Shown piece by piece: positions 35,129 through 44,168 of a stretch of 64,000 nt of DNA. Positions within the stretch are counted from its first letter, which is position 1; each line of letters begins with the position of its first letter. The position numbers and the translations under genes are program-made. The notes below the pieces were generated by a model that worked only from the letters and a program-made list of their open reading frames with translations, was not told the DNA's origin and searched no databases. Source of the DNA: Tuwongella immobilis (GTDB taxonomy: Bacteria; Planctomycetota; Planctomycetia; Gemmatales; Gemmataceae); contig NZ_LR593887.1 in NCBI RefSeq assembly GCF_901538355.1, forward strand, positions 372,001 to 436,000, in the 5' to 3' direction.

Positions 35129-35959
35129 TCATTCCGACGGTTGGCGGGTGGTCCGCGATTTCTGGATGACGAATTCGAATGCCTCGATCGCGTCGTCGTA
35201 GGTGGTGGAGTGTCCGCCTTGTTCGCGGTGGCGGTGCATGACGGGTCGATTGAGCGTCTTCAGCACGGCCATCAGCCGCGAGACGCTGCCCGGCGGAACA
35301 ATGTCGTCTTTGCCGCCGGTGGTGCAGGCGATTGGCATGGTCAGTCGTTCGGGCCAGTATTCGGCACTTCGCTTTTTGTATTCTTCGGGAATCCGTTCTT
35401 TGGTTCCGCCGAACGATGCCTGAATCGCGTCTTGGAAGCGATCGAATTCGAAATGATTCGCCAGCCCGTTCATCGACACAACCCCTGTCACCGCTTGGGG
35501 ATGCATCGCGGCAAAGCTCAGCGCACTGGTGCCACCCATCGAGCCACCACACAGATACACGTGGCGAATGCGGAATTGGGATTTCGATTCGGCGATGATT
35601 TGCAGCAGGTCGGCTTCCGCAGCAGGCCCCATCCACGAGGTGCGCGCGCGATAATCGGGCGAGATGTAGAGCATCCCGTATCGGGAGGCAATGTCACGAG
35701 CGGCCCGGCATTCATCGCGTGGATCTTTGGCAAACTGCCAGCGATCGCTGCCATGACCATGCAGCGCAATCAACAGATCGACCGGCTTGCGACGGTCTGC
35801 GGGCTGAATGCGAATGTACCGCTGTTCGGTACGGTCATGCGTTGATTGGAACGCGACGTCTTCCAATTCCGGCGGGGCCGCGTGCAGCGTGATCGAGATC
35901 GCGGGGAGCAACACGCCGGTCAACACGATCGACAGAATCCAAGTCGGTTTCCCCAGCAT
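35129..35959 (-). CDS. exported alpha/beta hydrolase (esterase-like)
   Basis: 276 residues from 35959 (GGGAAG upstream). A hydrophobic signal peptide (about 6-27, ending LHAAPP) precedes an alpha/beta-hydrolase core: LLIALHGHGSDRW (oxyanion region), the nucleophile elbow GGSMGG, Asp in TTGGKDDIVPPGS and His in REQGGHSTTYDD. It probably cleaves esters or short peptides outside the cytoplasm, similar to feruloyl-esterase/PHB-depolymerase-like proteins. It lies 50 bp upstream of the RNA ligase gene on the same strand. Confidence 0.88.
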   Translation of the reverse strand: MLGKPTWILSIVLTGVLLPAISITLHAAPPELEDVAFQSTHDRTEQRYIRIQPADRRKPVDLLIALHGHGSDRWQFAKDPRDECRAARDIASRYGMLYISPDYRARTSWMGPAAEADLLQIIAESKSQFRIRHVYLCGGSMGGTSALSFAAMHPQAVTGVVSMNGLANHFEFDRFQDAIQASFGGTKERIPEEYKKRSAEYWPERLTMPIACTTGGKDDIVPPGSVSRLMAVLKTLNRPVMHRHREQGGHSTTYDDAIEAFEFVIQKSRTTRQPSE

Positions 35960-36075
35960 GCGCTTCCCCGTGTGATGCAATGGCGTGTGATGTAATGATC
36001 GGAATGATTCCGGAATACGGAATCGGTTGCGTGTGCGTCGTCGCGCGGTCGTGTCGTTACGGCGAATGGGTCGGA

Positions 36076-36867
36076 TCAGAATTCGCCGGTGCCCCGTTTG
36101 GACCACCAGGGGAGTTGGGAGCCGCCATCGACGCTGATGGTGCTGCCGGTGATGTAGCCGGAGGCGGGATCGACGAGGAACGCCACCGCGCGAGCGATTT
36201 CGGCGGGCTGCGCGAGTCGGCCCAAGGGGAGCGACTTCGAGGCTTGCTGCAACGTCTCATCGGTAAAGAATTTGCGTTCGCCGCCGGTGTCGGTCCATCC
36301 AGGGTGAACGACGTTGACGCGGATCTTGTGGCCGACCAGTTCCATGGCGGCGGTGCGGGCCATGATATCGTTGGCGGCTTTGGCCATGTTGTAGGCCATG
36401 CACGCGGGGAAGGCGGTGTGCGCGTGGGGGGAACTGATGATGACGACGTTGCCGCCGTTGCCCTGACGCACCATTTGATTGCAGGCGGAGCGCATGCCGT
36501 AGAAGGCTCCCCACATGCTCACGTCGATCGTGCGGCGGAATCCGTCCAAGTTGGCGGTCAGGAATGGTTCGCGGTCCGAATAGACGGCAGACGAAACAAA
36601 GATATCCAGGCGACCAAGTTGGGCGACAATGTCGGCGACCATCGCTTCGACGGCGTCGGCATCGGCAATATCGACTTGGCAGAGGATCGCCTTGCGGCCC
36701 ATCGCGCGGATCTGTTCCGCGGTTTGGGCCGCCGCTTCGGGCAGGGTGAAGTAGTTGAGTGCGACATCGGCTCCGGCCTGGGCAAGGGCGATTGCAGTCG
36801 CTTGGCCGATACCTGAAGATGCCCCCGTGACGAGGGCGACTTGACCGGAGAGCCGTGCTTCACTCAT
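36076..36867 (-). CDS. short-chain dehydrogenase/reductase
   Basis: 263 residues. The classical SDR motifs are present: TGASSGIG cofactor loop (14-21), a catalytic Ser in VVIISSPHAH and Tyr-x3-Lys in MAYNMAKAAND. The C-terminal DPASGYITGSTISVDGG is typical of glucose-1-dehydrogenase/3-oxoacyl-reductase-like SDRs. It is cytoplasmic. The substrate is unknown. It lies 12 bp from the FHA gene on the same strand, so the two are probably co-transcribed. Confidence 0.92.
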   Translation of the reverse strand: MSEARLSGQVALVTGASSGIGQATAIALAQAGADVALNYFTLPEAAAQTAEQIRAMGRKAILCQVDIADADAVEAMVADIVAQLGRLDIFVSSAVYSDREPFLTANLDGFRRTIDVSMWGAFYGMRSACNQMVRQGNGGNVVIISSPHAHTAFPACMAYNMAKAANDIMARTAAMELVGHKIRVNVVHPGWTDTGGERKFFTDETLQQASKSLPLGRLAQPAEIARAVAFLVDPASGYITGSTISVDGGSQLPWWSKRGTGEF

Positions 36868-36879
36868 TCTGGTTGCCTT

Positions 36880-37293
36880 TCAATCATCATCATTGGTGGA
36901 GCGTCGCCGCGTCAGGCCCGCACGTTCCAGAAGCGATTGTTTCATGAAATCCCCCTCTTCGGCGAGAATTTCTTCCAAAGCTTCTTGGCTGTCGGAGGCC
37001 ATGACGTATTCGATGCGGTAACCCATTTTGGCGATGGTCACCAGATCGCCGGGACGAAGCACTTTGGGCGTGGAAATCTTTTCGTGATTCACTTTCACGC
37101 CGTTGGTGCTTTTCAAGTCTCGAATATACCAGATTCCGCCGCGATAGGTGAGTTCGCAATGCAAGCTGGAGACATTGGGAAATCGCAGGCAGATGTCACA
37201 GGATTCACGGCGTCCAACGGTGAGGACGGGTTTGGTGAGCGGAATGGCGTCTCCACCACCCAGCGGCACCAGTTGCCCTTGGGGTTTCATCAT
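36880..37293 (-). CDS. FHA-domain protein
   Basis: 137 residues from 37293 (GGAG 8 nt upstream, with ATGATG start codons). A forkhead-associated domain covers about 25-95, with VGRRESCDICLRFPNVSSLHCEL and DLKSTNGVKVN. Together these supply the Gly-Arg, Ser-x2-His and Asn-Gly residues that hold phosphothreonine. It probably reads the output of a Ser/Thr kinase. The C-terminus is acidic and ends in DDD. It is cytoplasmic. Confidence 0.9.
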   Translation of the reverse strand: MMKPQGQLVPLGGGDAIPLTKPVLTVGRRESCDICLRFPNVSSLHCELTYRGGIWYIRDLKSTNGVKVNHEKISTPKVLRPGDLVTIAKMGYRIEYVMASDSQEALEEILAEEGDFMKQSLLERAGLTRRRSTNDDD

Positions 37294-37444
37294 GAGAGAG
37301 GCTCCACGGCCGAGAGGATAAGCATTCAGACGAGGGTAAAATTTGTCGAAGGCCGAGTCAATGCAAAATTCGCAAGAAGAACAATAATCGATGCTCGGAA
37401 ATCCGACGCCGCTATTATAGCCATGCCGAGTGTCGAGAAACAGA

Positions 37445-37480
37445 CAACCCCTGACTTGCACGAATGCAGGCCAGGGGTTG
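37445..37480 (-). terminator. terminator hairpin after the GYP-rich protein gene
   Basis: CAACCCCTG (37445-37453) and CAGGGGTTG (37472-37480) form a perfect 9-bp stem with a nested TGCA/TGCA stem. On the minus strand TCTGTTTCTC follows. It ends the transcript from 37958 and separates it from the FHA gene. Confidence 0.65.
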
Positions 37481-37511
37481 CAGGAAGTCGATTCGGAAGA
37501 ATCAGCAGCGA

Positions 37512-37958
37512 TTAGCGGCCCGGAACATACGGCACACCGTAACCGGGGAAGCCGTTGAGCGGCATGCCAGGAGCGTAGGGCATGCCATAGGGGCTGGGCG
37601 GAGCGGAGTACGGTCCCATCAGCGGGGCCGGGGTCAGGAAGTGGGCATCATACGGCCAGTAGAGGTACCAAGGAGCGGCTTGGAACCCTTGAGCCGGAGC
37701 CACGCGACCGAGTTTGGCACCCAGGCTGGAGACGATCGGCATGTTATCGATGTAGACCGGGCCGGAGCCGGGCACCCATCCTTGTTTGTTGACGTGGCCA
37801 TGAGCGGGGCCGTAGGGACCGTTGCCATAAACCGGAGCGAAGAATTCCGAGCCGGTGTAGCCACGCGGGCCGGAGAACGGAGCGGCCAGACCGTTGGCCG
37901 ATGCGCTGCTGGCCGTGCCCAGGCCAACCAGGATTCCCAGCATCATTGCAATTCGCAT
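37512..37958 (-). CDS. small secreted Gly/Tyr/Pro-rich protein
   Basis: 148 residues. GGGAAG precedes the ATG. A signal peptide (1-21, ending SASANG) is followed by a sequence dominated by Gly, Pro, Tyr and Ala (for example GNGPYGPAHGHVNKQGW and PYGMPYAPGMPLNGFPGYG) with no catalytic motif. It is likely a structural cell-surface or matrix protein. The function is unknown. A similar product is encoded at 38198. Confidence 0.85.
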   Translation of the reverse strand: MRIAMMLGILVGLGTASSASANGLAAPFSGPRGYTGSEFFAPVYGNGPYGPAHGHVNKQGWVPGSGPVYIDNMPIVSSLGAKLGRVAPAQGFQAAPWYLYWPYDAHFLTPAPLMGPYSAPPSPYGMPYAPGMPLNGFPGYGVPYVPGR

Positions 37959-38138
37959 GGATTGCTTCCCTTTTCGATCATCCCTGAACCAGGTGACACA
38001 TCTCCCGACGAGAGCGTCCTGTCACGACGATCATGCGCCACAAACCGCGAGTCCGCCAAATTTCTGGGGGGCGAGAATTCTCGAAGATTCGCGCGGGATT
38101 GGGCATAACCGCTACAAACGCGCCAGGCGATAAACGAA

Positions 38139-38169
38139 CCAGGCGGCCTTCGCGAGGAAGACCGCCTGG
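38139..38169 (-). terminator. terminator after the gene at 38198
   Basis: CCAGGCGG (38139-38146) and CCGCCTGG (38162-38169), extended by CTTC/GAAG inside, form a strong hairpin. On the minus strand TTCGTTTAT follows. It starts 28 bp after the stop codon. Confidence 0.75.
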
Positions 38170-38197
38170 ACGTGTGATTCCAATTCCGATGGAGCGA

Positions 38198-38584
38198 TTA
38201 TTCTTGGAACGGCACCGGCGTGCCATCGGGATAGTACAGCTTCGCGGCGACTTTCCGCGAGGCGGGATAACCCCCGTGCCACGTCGGGTAGACCGGGTAG
38301 GCCCAGGTGTACGATCCCGGCGTATAGAAGGCCGAGGCGACATACGGCTGATACGGCGAATATCCGTATTGGCCCATGATGTACGGCGTCCAATCGTACA
38401 GCTTATCGTGCCCCTGGTGGCTGGGCATGATGAACGGGATGCCCAGATTGATGAATCGATGATTCAGCGCCATGCCGCCCAGCGTGCCGAAGGGGGCGTA
38501 GCCGGGATTTTCCGCTCGGCTGGTCGATTGCATGCCACACAGCAGCGCCAGCGTCAGACCGGCAAACAGGAACATCCGTTTCAT
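38198..38584 (-). CDS. small secreted Tyr/Pro/Gly-rich protein
   Basis: 128 residues from the ATG at 38584. The signal peptide (1-24, ending STSRAE) is clear. The mature part is rich in Tyr, Pro and Gly (GQYGYSPYQPYVASAFYTPG) and ends with KLYYPDGTPVPFQE. It resembles the neighbour at 37512 in composition and probably in role (surface or matrix protein), but no family can be named. It has its own terminator. Confidence 0.82.
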   Translation of the reverse strand: MKRMFLFAGLTLALLCGMQSTSRAENPGYAPFGTLGGMALNHRFINLGIPFIMPSHQGHDKLYDWTPYIMGQYGYSPYQPYVASAFYTPGSYTWAYPVYPTWHGGYPASRKVAAKLYYPDGTPVPFQE

Positions 38585-38751
38585 GGTAGGGAGCATCCTC
38601 ATCTCACGATACTTGCCGGTTCGGCGATGCCGAGCATCCAGTCCCGAAGCCGGTCTCCTGCCAGCATGCCCCATAGCCATCCACCGGACCAGCAGTCGCC
38701 CCGCGTTTTTCGGGGCATTTCTGCATCGCTCCCTCGGTGCAATCCGCACGA

Positions 38752-41616
38752 TCATTCCAAGTCGATCTGCACGGTGAGCATTTCCGATGCCGCGAACTCC
38801 AACGGCACCCGATCATCGGTGAGCGACAGATCCAACACCCCGCCATTGAGCGGGTCGATTCGTTGCACCCGAGCGGGGTTGCGGAAGCAGGTCCATTCCG
38901 CCAAGCCGCTGAAGCCGCTGGTTTCGATGAATCGGGCAATCATCGAACGCGGTGAGCCGCCGACCGAGAGATTCGGACGCATGCTGGTGAGCAGCAAATT
39001 CGGGGCGTCGAGATGGAACAGCCACCCGGTTGGGCCGATGTGCGGCGGGCCTTTTTCGGTTGGCACCGCAATGACGGGGGTGATCCACCCTTGGGCCGCA
39101 GGAGCGAGTTGTTCGCGGTCCAACACGAGGCCAAACTCGAACGAGCGTTCTATTTCGCCTTGCGGAATCAGAATCGAATCCAGCATGCGGGTGCCATGCT
39201 TTTGATGGAACGGTAGCCCGCCGGTGAGAATGGCGCTGGAGCTGCGTCCCAGGCGGACATCGAGGAAATCCGGCGTGACGGGCCGCATCGTTTGCGTCAT
39301 CGTCGAATAGCCGTTGTGCCCACGGAAGAGGCCGGATCGTTCATCTCGCCAGGCGAACCGCGCACCAAAATACGCATGCCAGGGGTAGCCTTCGGGGGGA
39401 TTGACTGGTTCCAGGTCGATCTTAAGTTCCAACACGGGGCGACCGAGCCACGCGCGAATGCGCTGCCGGAATTTCGCCAAGGTTTCGCCATGTTCGGTCT
39501 GCAATTCGCCTTCGCTGATGACTTCGCCGAGTGCGGCACCGCTGATGGTGGCTTCCACCCGGCTGGCGACCATCTTGCTGCCCGGCTGGTACAGCAACTG
39601 CTGCCCCAGGCGATTGGTGCGGGTGCGGCTGTCTCGGAAGGCGCGGAGAGCGCCGGTTTGCGGGTCGAGTTCCGCCTCGAAAAATTCGTTGCGAACGGTG
39701 GTGCCATCCGCCATTTTCAGTCGCGGTTTCGGGGCGGCCGTGCCGGGGGCTTCACGCGGAATCCAGGCGAAGCCCAGCGGCGGAATTTCGACCACCAATC
39801 GGGCAATTCCGGCATCGAATTGCGCGGCTTTGATCGGGCCATCCACCGGAATCGGGCCGCGAATGTCGTCGCGTTCCAGCACAATCCGCCGGGTGAAACT
39901 GCACGGATTGAGCAGCATCAGGCCGGGGCGTTGATCGGTGGCCCGCACTTGCAAGCGAGCGGCGACTTGCTCGGCGGATTGCTGCAACACGGTGGCCAGC
40001 GATTCGGCCAGCGGATCATCGCCACGGCTGCCATCGACATTCGGCGGGGGCAATTGCGGGCCGCGTCGTTCGAGTGACGCTTCCAGCGTCGCCAATTCAT
40101 CCAAGATGGCTTGCTCGGCGGCGCTGGGGGGGCCCCCTTGCAAGGTGCGGTAAATGGTGGCAAGGGTGAACGCGGAATCGAGTTTGCGACGCAGTTGGGC
40201 ATGCTGCACAAACCCGCTGACGCAATCGGGTTGGTTGTTGCTGCTGCGCGTGTCGAGATCATCGGCAAAGAATTCATCCGCAGTCGCCGCCCCGACATAT
40301 TCGCCGGCCAACGCCTCGTTGAAGTATCGGCCAAAGGTCGTCCAGGTGCCCAATGCCGGAGCCAATTGCGACAACGCCAGCCAGTCTTCGTAGCATTCGA
40401 CGGCCGGTTTCCCCTCGTGCATCAAAGCAACGGTCGGGGCCGTGTCTTGGCTGATCGATTGTTGCAGCGTGTAGACCAAATTGAAGAAGGTTTGCGCATC
40501 ATGGGCCGGCAGCGGCATCCGTGTGAAGGCATCGATCGTTCGACCATCCGGGGCCGACCAGTTGACCACGGTGGCGCGATAATTCGGCATCACGGCGTTA
40601 TCAAACGTCAGCATCAGCCCATGCCGAATCCCTTCCGCCTGAAGGAATTGCGGCAACTGCGGATGATATGCCGACGATTGCCGAGCGAAAATCGAAATCG
40701 GTCGCCCCAGAATCGATTCGCTCAGGGCTTTGCCTTCGCGCAGATTCCACAATTGCGATTCCAACGGCAGCAGCGAATCGGGCCGATCGCAGAGAATGCC
40801 GCCGACCACATCCACCAGCGGCTGTTCCACATCGGCGAGTAATTTTTCCTTCAATTCCGCCAATCGTTCGGGGTGATCCTGCTCCAATCGCTGGAGTTGC
40901 TGACCGTTGGCGAGCAGATTCAGCGGCACCCCTTGCTGCAAACTCGCGGGCCACGCCCAATCGCTGGTCGCCTCCGGCAGCCGCACCACATCCAACAAGT
41001 GCATGGTGATGGGATAGAGAATTTCCCGGGCGGATTGCAATCGTTCGGCGGCGGAGCGCAGATGCATCTGCACCTGTTCGGCGGAATCGGGCTGCAACAG
41101 GGCTTCCACGGCCTGCGTGAGATCATTCCAGAAATCGTCAACGGCCAATAAATGATCGTGGCTCATCGCATCGAACAGCGATTCGATCACCATGTAGCCG
41201 TAACCCAGACCGAAGAACGGCCGGAGTTGTTCCATCGGCAAATCGAGCAGTTTCAGCGTCGCTTCATCGACATTCGGCATGCTCCGCAGACCGGCGACGA
41301 GATTTTCCAGCGTCTGGGCCCGATCCGCAGTCGCGGTAAAGGCGAGCGCACCGGCAATCTTCACTCGCTGCGGCCAATCATCGGGTTGAAACAGCGTCGG
41401 GGCATCCGGCAGGGCGAAAATTTGACCTTCCTGCGGGGATTCGTGATCGTAAGGCGAATTGACTTGGGGCGGCTGAATTCCCCCGCGCAGCACTGCCGGG
41501 TGCCACAACACCAGCGCCCCATGAAGCCAGGCCCGCATTTCGTCATCATTGAGAATGATTGGATGATGCGTTGGCAGGCGATAAGGACTCAGCAGAAACG
41601 CAGAACGCTCGCTCAT
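38752..41616 (-). CDS. large GH38-like (alpha-mannosidase-type) protein
   Basis: 954 residues from 41616, where the frame gains a sensible N-terminus (MSERSAFLLSPYRLPTHHP). The C-terminal third carries the beta-sandwich pattern of family 38 glycosidases, for example VRNEFFEAELDPQTGALRAF, followed by PEGYPWHAYFGARFAW. The N-terminal two-thirds look like a diverged deacetylase/GH38-type barrel, but I cannot point to the usual metal-binding His-x-Asp pair with certainty. No signal peptide is seen. It may be an active glycosidase of unknown specificity or an inactive relative. There are no carbohydrate genes beside it. Confidence 0.7.
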   Translation of the reverse strand: MSERSAFLLSPYRLPTHHPIILNDDEMRAWLHGALVLWHPAVLRGGIQPPQVNSPYDHESPQEGQIFALPDAPTLFQPDDWPQRVKIAGALAFTATADRAQTLENLVAGLRSMPNVDEATLKLLDLPMEQLRPFFGLGYGYMVIESLFDAMSHDHLLAVDDFWNDLTQAVEALLQPDSAEQVQMHLRSAAERLQSAREILYPITMHLLDVVRLPEATSDWAWPASLQQGVPLNLLANGQQLQRLEQDHPERLAELKEKLLADVEQPLVDVVGGILCDRPDSLLPLESQLWNLREGKALSESILGRPISIFARQSSAYHPQLPQFLQAEGIRHGLMLTFDNAVMPNYRATVVNWSAPDGRTIDAFTRMPLPAHDAQTFFNLVYTLQQSISQDTAPTVALMHEGKPAVECYEDWLALSQLAPALGTWTTFGRYFNEALAGEYVGAATADEFFADDLDTRSSNNQPDCVSGFVQHAQLRRKLDSAFTLATIYRTLQGGPPSAAEQAILDELATLEASLERRGPQLPPPNVDGSRGDDPLAESLATVLQQSAEQVAARLQVRATDQRPGLMLLNPCSFTRRIVLERDDIRGPIPVDGPIKAAQFDAGIARLVVEIPPLGFAWIPREAPGTAAPKPRLKMADGTTVRNEFFEAELDPQTGALRAFRDSRTRTNRLGQQLLYQPGSKMVASRVEATISGAALGEVISEGELQTEHGETLAKFRQRIRAWLGRPVLELKIDLEPVNPPEGYPWHAYFGARFAWRDERSGLFRGHNGYSTMTQTMRPVTPDFLDVRLGRSSSAILTGGLPFHQKHGTRMLDSILIPQGEIERSFEFGLVLDREQLAPAAQGWITPVIAVPTEKGPPHIGPTGWLFHLDAPNLLLTSMRPNLSVGGSPRSMIARFIETSGFSGLAEWTCFRNPARVQRIDPLNGGVLDLSLTDDRVPLEFAASEMLTVQIDLE

Positions 41617-41705
41617 GGCAGCACCGCAGGCGGGAGAGACGATCCTCGCCGACCAGCCAACCCTCGCTCTGGTCTGCGAGCCAAGAAACTCCCGTGCAGT
41701 ATAGC

Positions 41706-41730
41706 AAATTCCGCCGCCGGTGTCTGGAAT
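41706..41730. repeat. 25-nt direct repeat, copy 1
   Basis: The 25 bases starting AAATTCCGCCGCCGG are identical to 44117-44141. Here only one arm of the hairpin seen at the second copy is present. Confidence 0.9.
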
Positions 41731-41758
41731 CGCTTGTGTGTTTGCAATTGAATCGCAG

Positions 41759-41787
41759 GCAGGATGCCGCAAGCGACGGCATCCTGC
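41759..41787 (-). terminator. hairpin downstream of the DUF1559 gene
   Basis: GCAGGATGCCG (41759-41769) and CGGCATCCTGC (41777-41787) form a perfect 11-bp stem with a 7-nt loop. It lies 14 bp after the DUF1559 stop on the minus strand. There is no U-tract. Confidence 0.6.
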
Positions 41788-41800
41788 TCAGCAAGAGGAA

Positions 41801-42730
41801 TTACTCGAGATTCGCAATGACCTCTCCCCCCGCGATCGAAACCATGGGACCAATGATGTTCGATTGAGAATAACGGATGAATCGGACCGACCCATCTGCC
41901 AGAAGCCAATTTGCGCCTTGAGGATGAAAACTCCAAAAGCGAAAGCGATCGCATGCGGAGCGAATGTCACCAGGACCATAGACATCGCTCCGGACGAAAG
42001 AGCAAGGGTCAGCCAATGAGATTGCAAGGGCACCAAAATCCATACAGGAAAATGGGCCGTAGCTATCCGGGATATATCGGTAAAGGGGATACCACCAGCC
42101 AGCGAGGAGGTTTTCTGGTGGTGGTCGTTCACCAACAAAGAGAGTGTTGCTGGTGCCATCTCGAATTTCTGAAACGTTCCAGCCAGCGGAAGCAACCATC
42201 ATCCCCAGTTGAGGTAAATCGTCGGGTTTCGAACTGTCACGCCAGACAATTATCCCTAAATAGGACGAGTAGGCAGCTTGCACTCCCTTGCTATCCGCAC
42301 CTGGTGAATAGAGTCGACTATCTGCGGGGCAAATCCAGAGTTTGATGGTCGCACGACTGCCACGGTGTGATTTGTAAACCTGGAATTTATCTGGGTATAA
42401 CCGACAATCTTCTTCCGCTTGGCGATACAGTGATTCTTGTTCGATATCTGGCAGAATTAAGGATTGCCAACTCAGCATGTCGAACGGTGTTTGCCCCGAT
42501 TTGTTCGGATTGCGACCGGGTGGAAATCGATCGTGTCGGCCATGGAATTGATGGAGTGCCAGCCCCATTTGCCGAAGATTGTTCTGGCAGTTTGAGCGGG
42601 CAGCCGCCGTGCGTACCGATTGGACCGCGCTCAACAAGAGGCCAATGAGGATACCGAGGATCGAAATGACAACGAGCAATTCGATGAGCGTGAATGCGGT
42701 TCGCTTCATCCCGTGAAGGTTTATCGACAT
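41801..42730 (-). CDS. DUF1559 pseudopilin-like protein (H-x9-DG)
   Basis: 309 residues from 42730 (AAGGAAG 7 nt upstream). The type IV pilin-like methylation/cleavage segment FTLIELLVVISILGILIGLLL starts near residue 12. The planctomycete-type DUF1559 domain follows, with NCQNNLRQMGLALHQFH, and the C-terminal H-x9-DG motif is complete (HPQGANWLLADGS). These proteins are processed like type II secretion pseudopilins and are present in many copies in planctomycetes (family knowledge). The role is unknown, probably at the cell envelope. Confidence 0.93.
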   Translation of the reverse strand: MSINLHGMKRTAFTLIELLVVISILGILIGLLLSAVQSVRTAAARSNCQNNLRQMGLALHQFHGRHDRFPPGRNPNKSGQTPFDMLSWQSLILPDIEQESLYRQAEEDCRLYPDKFQVYKSHRGSRATIKLWICPADSRLYSPGADSKGVQAAYSSYLGIIVWRDSSKPDDLPQLGMMVASAGWNVSEIRDGTSNTLFVGERPPPENLLAGWWYPLYRYIPDSYGPFSCMDFGALAISLADPCSFVRSDVYGPGDIRSACDRFRFWSFHPQGANWLLADGSVRFIRYSQSNIIGPMVSIAGGEVIANLE

Positions 42731-42895
42731 GATTACTCTTCCTTGATTTCCAATGTGCATTTCTGGCAATCATTGAATTCGATATCGATCTGCATCTCTG
42801 AACTTGGCAACCGAATCAAATATCAGTGACAATTACTGCGATCATTTGGAATCAGATCGATTGCGGGATCAATTGATATCACGCACCCAACTGAG

Positions 42896-43936
42896 TTAAG
42901 CAAGTTTCGCATTCCGAACTCGCATATAAATCAAGGCAATGAAAATGAGAACAACGGCCACGATGACAATGACGCGGATCGTTGTGAGACTCTGCGGTTT
43001 CGTTTCGGGAAACAAGGTTGGCTTTTCTGGAGTCATTGGAGGCAGGAGTTTCTCTTCAGGAGAAATTCGCATTCCATCCGAGCTAACGATGTACTGGGTT
43101 CCTGAAATTTTGTCACGTACCGGAGTAGAACCAGGATAATTGATCTGAAATCGTTGGTTCGAGATGGGTTTATTGAGAATTAGTGAAGTTACTGTGCCCT
43201 TCGCAGTTGGCGGAGGATTATCCGAGTCACCGAAGGAATATAAATACTCGGTGGGAAAGTATACATTGTCTTGGTTGCTGAATGATTTGATTTCGTAAAT
43301 ACCAGTAAATGATCGATCGCTACTGGAGAGTTTCATAATCACTTTCGTTGCAAGAAAGTGTTCTGGAGAGATAAATATTGTGATGTGTGCCGGAGTCGGT
43401 TCGTACTCATCCTTCAAATCGGCTTCGATAACAATTTGGCCGCTTCGCTGACTGATTGTTTTGTTGAGCGATTTGCTTATCAAGTGTTCGAGCGTGACAA
43501 AGCCATCCGGTGATTTAATTGGAAAGGTTAGCAGTCCCCAGGACCATGGGGAACGGGTAGATGGGGATTCGACCTGATCTGTGTCGATCTCTGCACCAGC
43601 CTCGAAGGTTTTTGGTGATGCTGATTGGTATTTTTTTTGAAGTCGTTGTTGAATGTTATTTTTTCGTAAAAGTGTGAAAGTTGAATTAGAATGCGAATAG
43701 TCAATTCGAATCCCAGTTGGTGATTTCTCGAAAACTCCGGTCGTTTTCGGGACGGAGTCCGCCAATGGTGACGATTCGACCGCCTCCCACGTGTAACGGC
43801 AACTACAAGAAATAATCGATTCCCGTGCCGCTTGATGTGCTTGAATAACGCTCTCAAATGTTAACGGAGCAGCGTGTGCGGATGAAAAAACGGTAATCCA
43901 TAAAACTGCTGCGAAAAACTGTGGCTTGCGTAACAT
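42896..43936 (-). CDS. membrane-anchored exported protein, paralogue of 44169-45347
   Basis: 346 residues from 43936 (GAGGTAA upstream). A signal peptide (ending SSAHAAP) precedes a large extracytoplasmic domain. One transmembrane helix near the C-terminus (about 312-335, IRVIVIVAVVLIFIALIYM) is followed by a short basic tail. It shares with the next gene an early motif, ARESIISCSCRYTWE, and WSWGLLTFPIK. The C-x-C pair is conserved in both. Its sequence is AT-richer than most neighbours. I do not recognise the family. Confidence 0.85.
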   Translation of the reverse strand: MLRKPQFFAAVLWITVFSSAHAAPLTFESVIQAHQAARESIISCSCRYTWEAVESSPLADSVPKTTGVFEKSPTGIRIDYSHSNSTFTLLRKNNIQQRLQKKYQSASPKTFEAGAEIDTDQVESPSTRSPWSWGLLTFPIKSPDGFVTLEHLISKSLNKTISQRSGQIVIEADLKDEYEPTPAHITIFISPEHFLATKVIMKLSSSDRSFTGIYEIKSFSNQDNVYFPTEYLYSFGDSDNPPPTAKGTVTSLILNKPISNQRFQINYPGSTPVRDKISGTQYIVSSDGMRISPEEKLLPPMTPEKPTLFPETKPQSLTTIRVIVIVAVVLIFIALIYMRVRNAKLA

Positions 43937-44116
43937 TCGTTTACCTCGATGAAGATCACACGATGCACGGAGGGAGAGCATGTATCTCGATGGAATCGAT
44001 CGCTACCGTCATTGAATTTGTTTCACCCCAGATGACTCATCTCGGACGGTTCACGCGTATTTTGATTTAGTGATTGGATCGATCAGGCATTGGTGATTCT
44101 CGGTTGTGAGGATTGT

Positions 44117-44141
44117 AAATTCCGCCGCCGGTGTCTGGAAT
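44117..44141. repeat. 25-nt direct repeat, copy 2
   Basis: Identical to 41706-41730. Here it forms one arm of a perfect terminator-like hairpin. Confidence 0.9.
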
Positions 44142-44160
44142 TGGCTCCGGCGGCGGAATT
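44118..44160 (-). terminator. 14-bp hairpin downstream of the 44169 gene
   Basis: AATTCCGCCGCCGG (44118-44131) and CCGGCGGCGGAATT (44147-44160) form a perfect 14-bp stem that begins 8 bp after the stop codon of the minus-strand gene. Confidence 0.75.
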
Positions 44161-44168
44161 CTTCTCGA

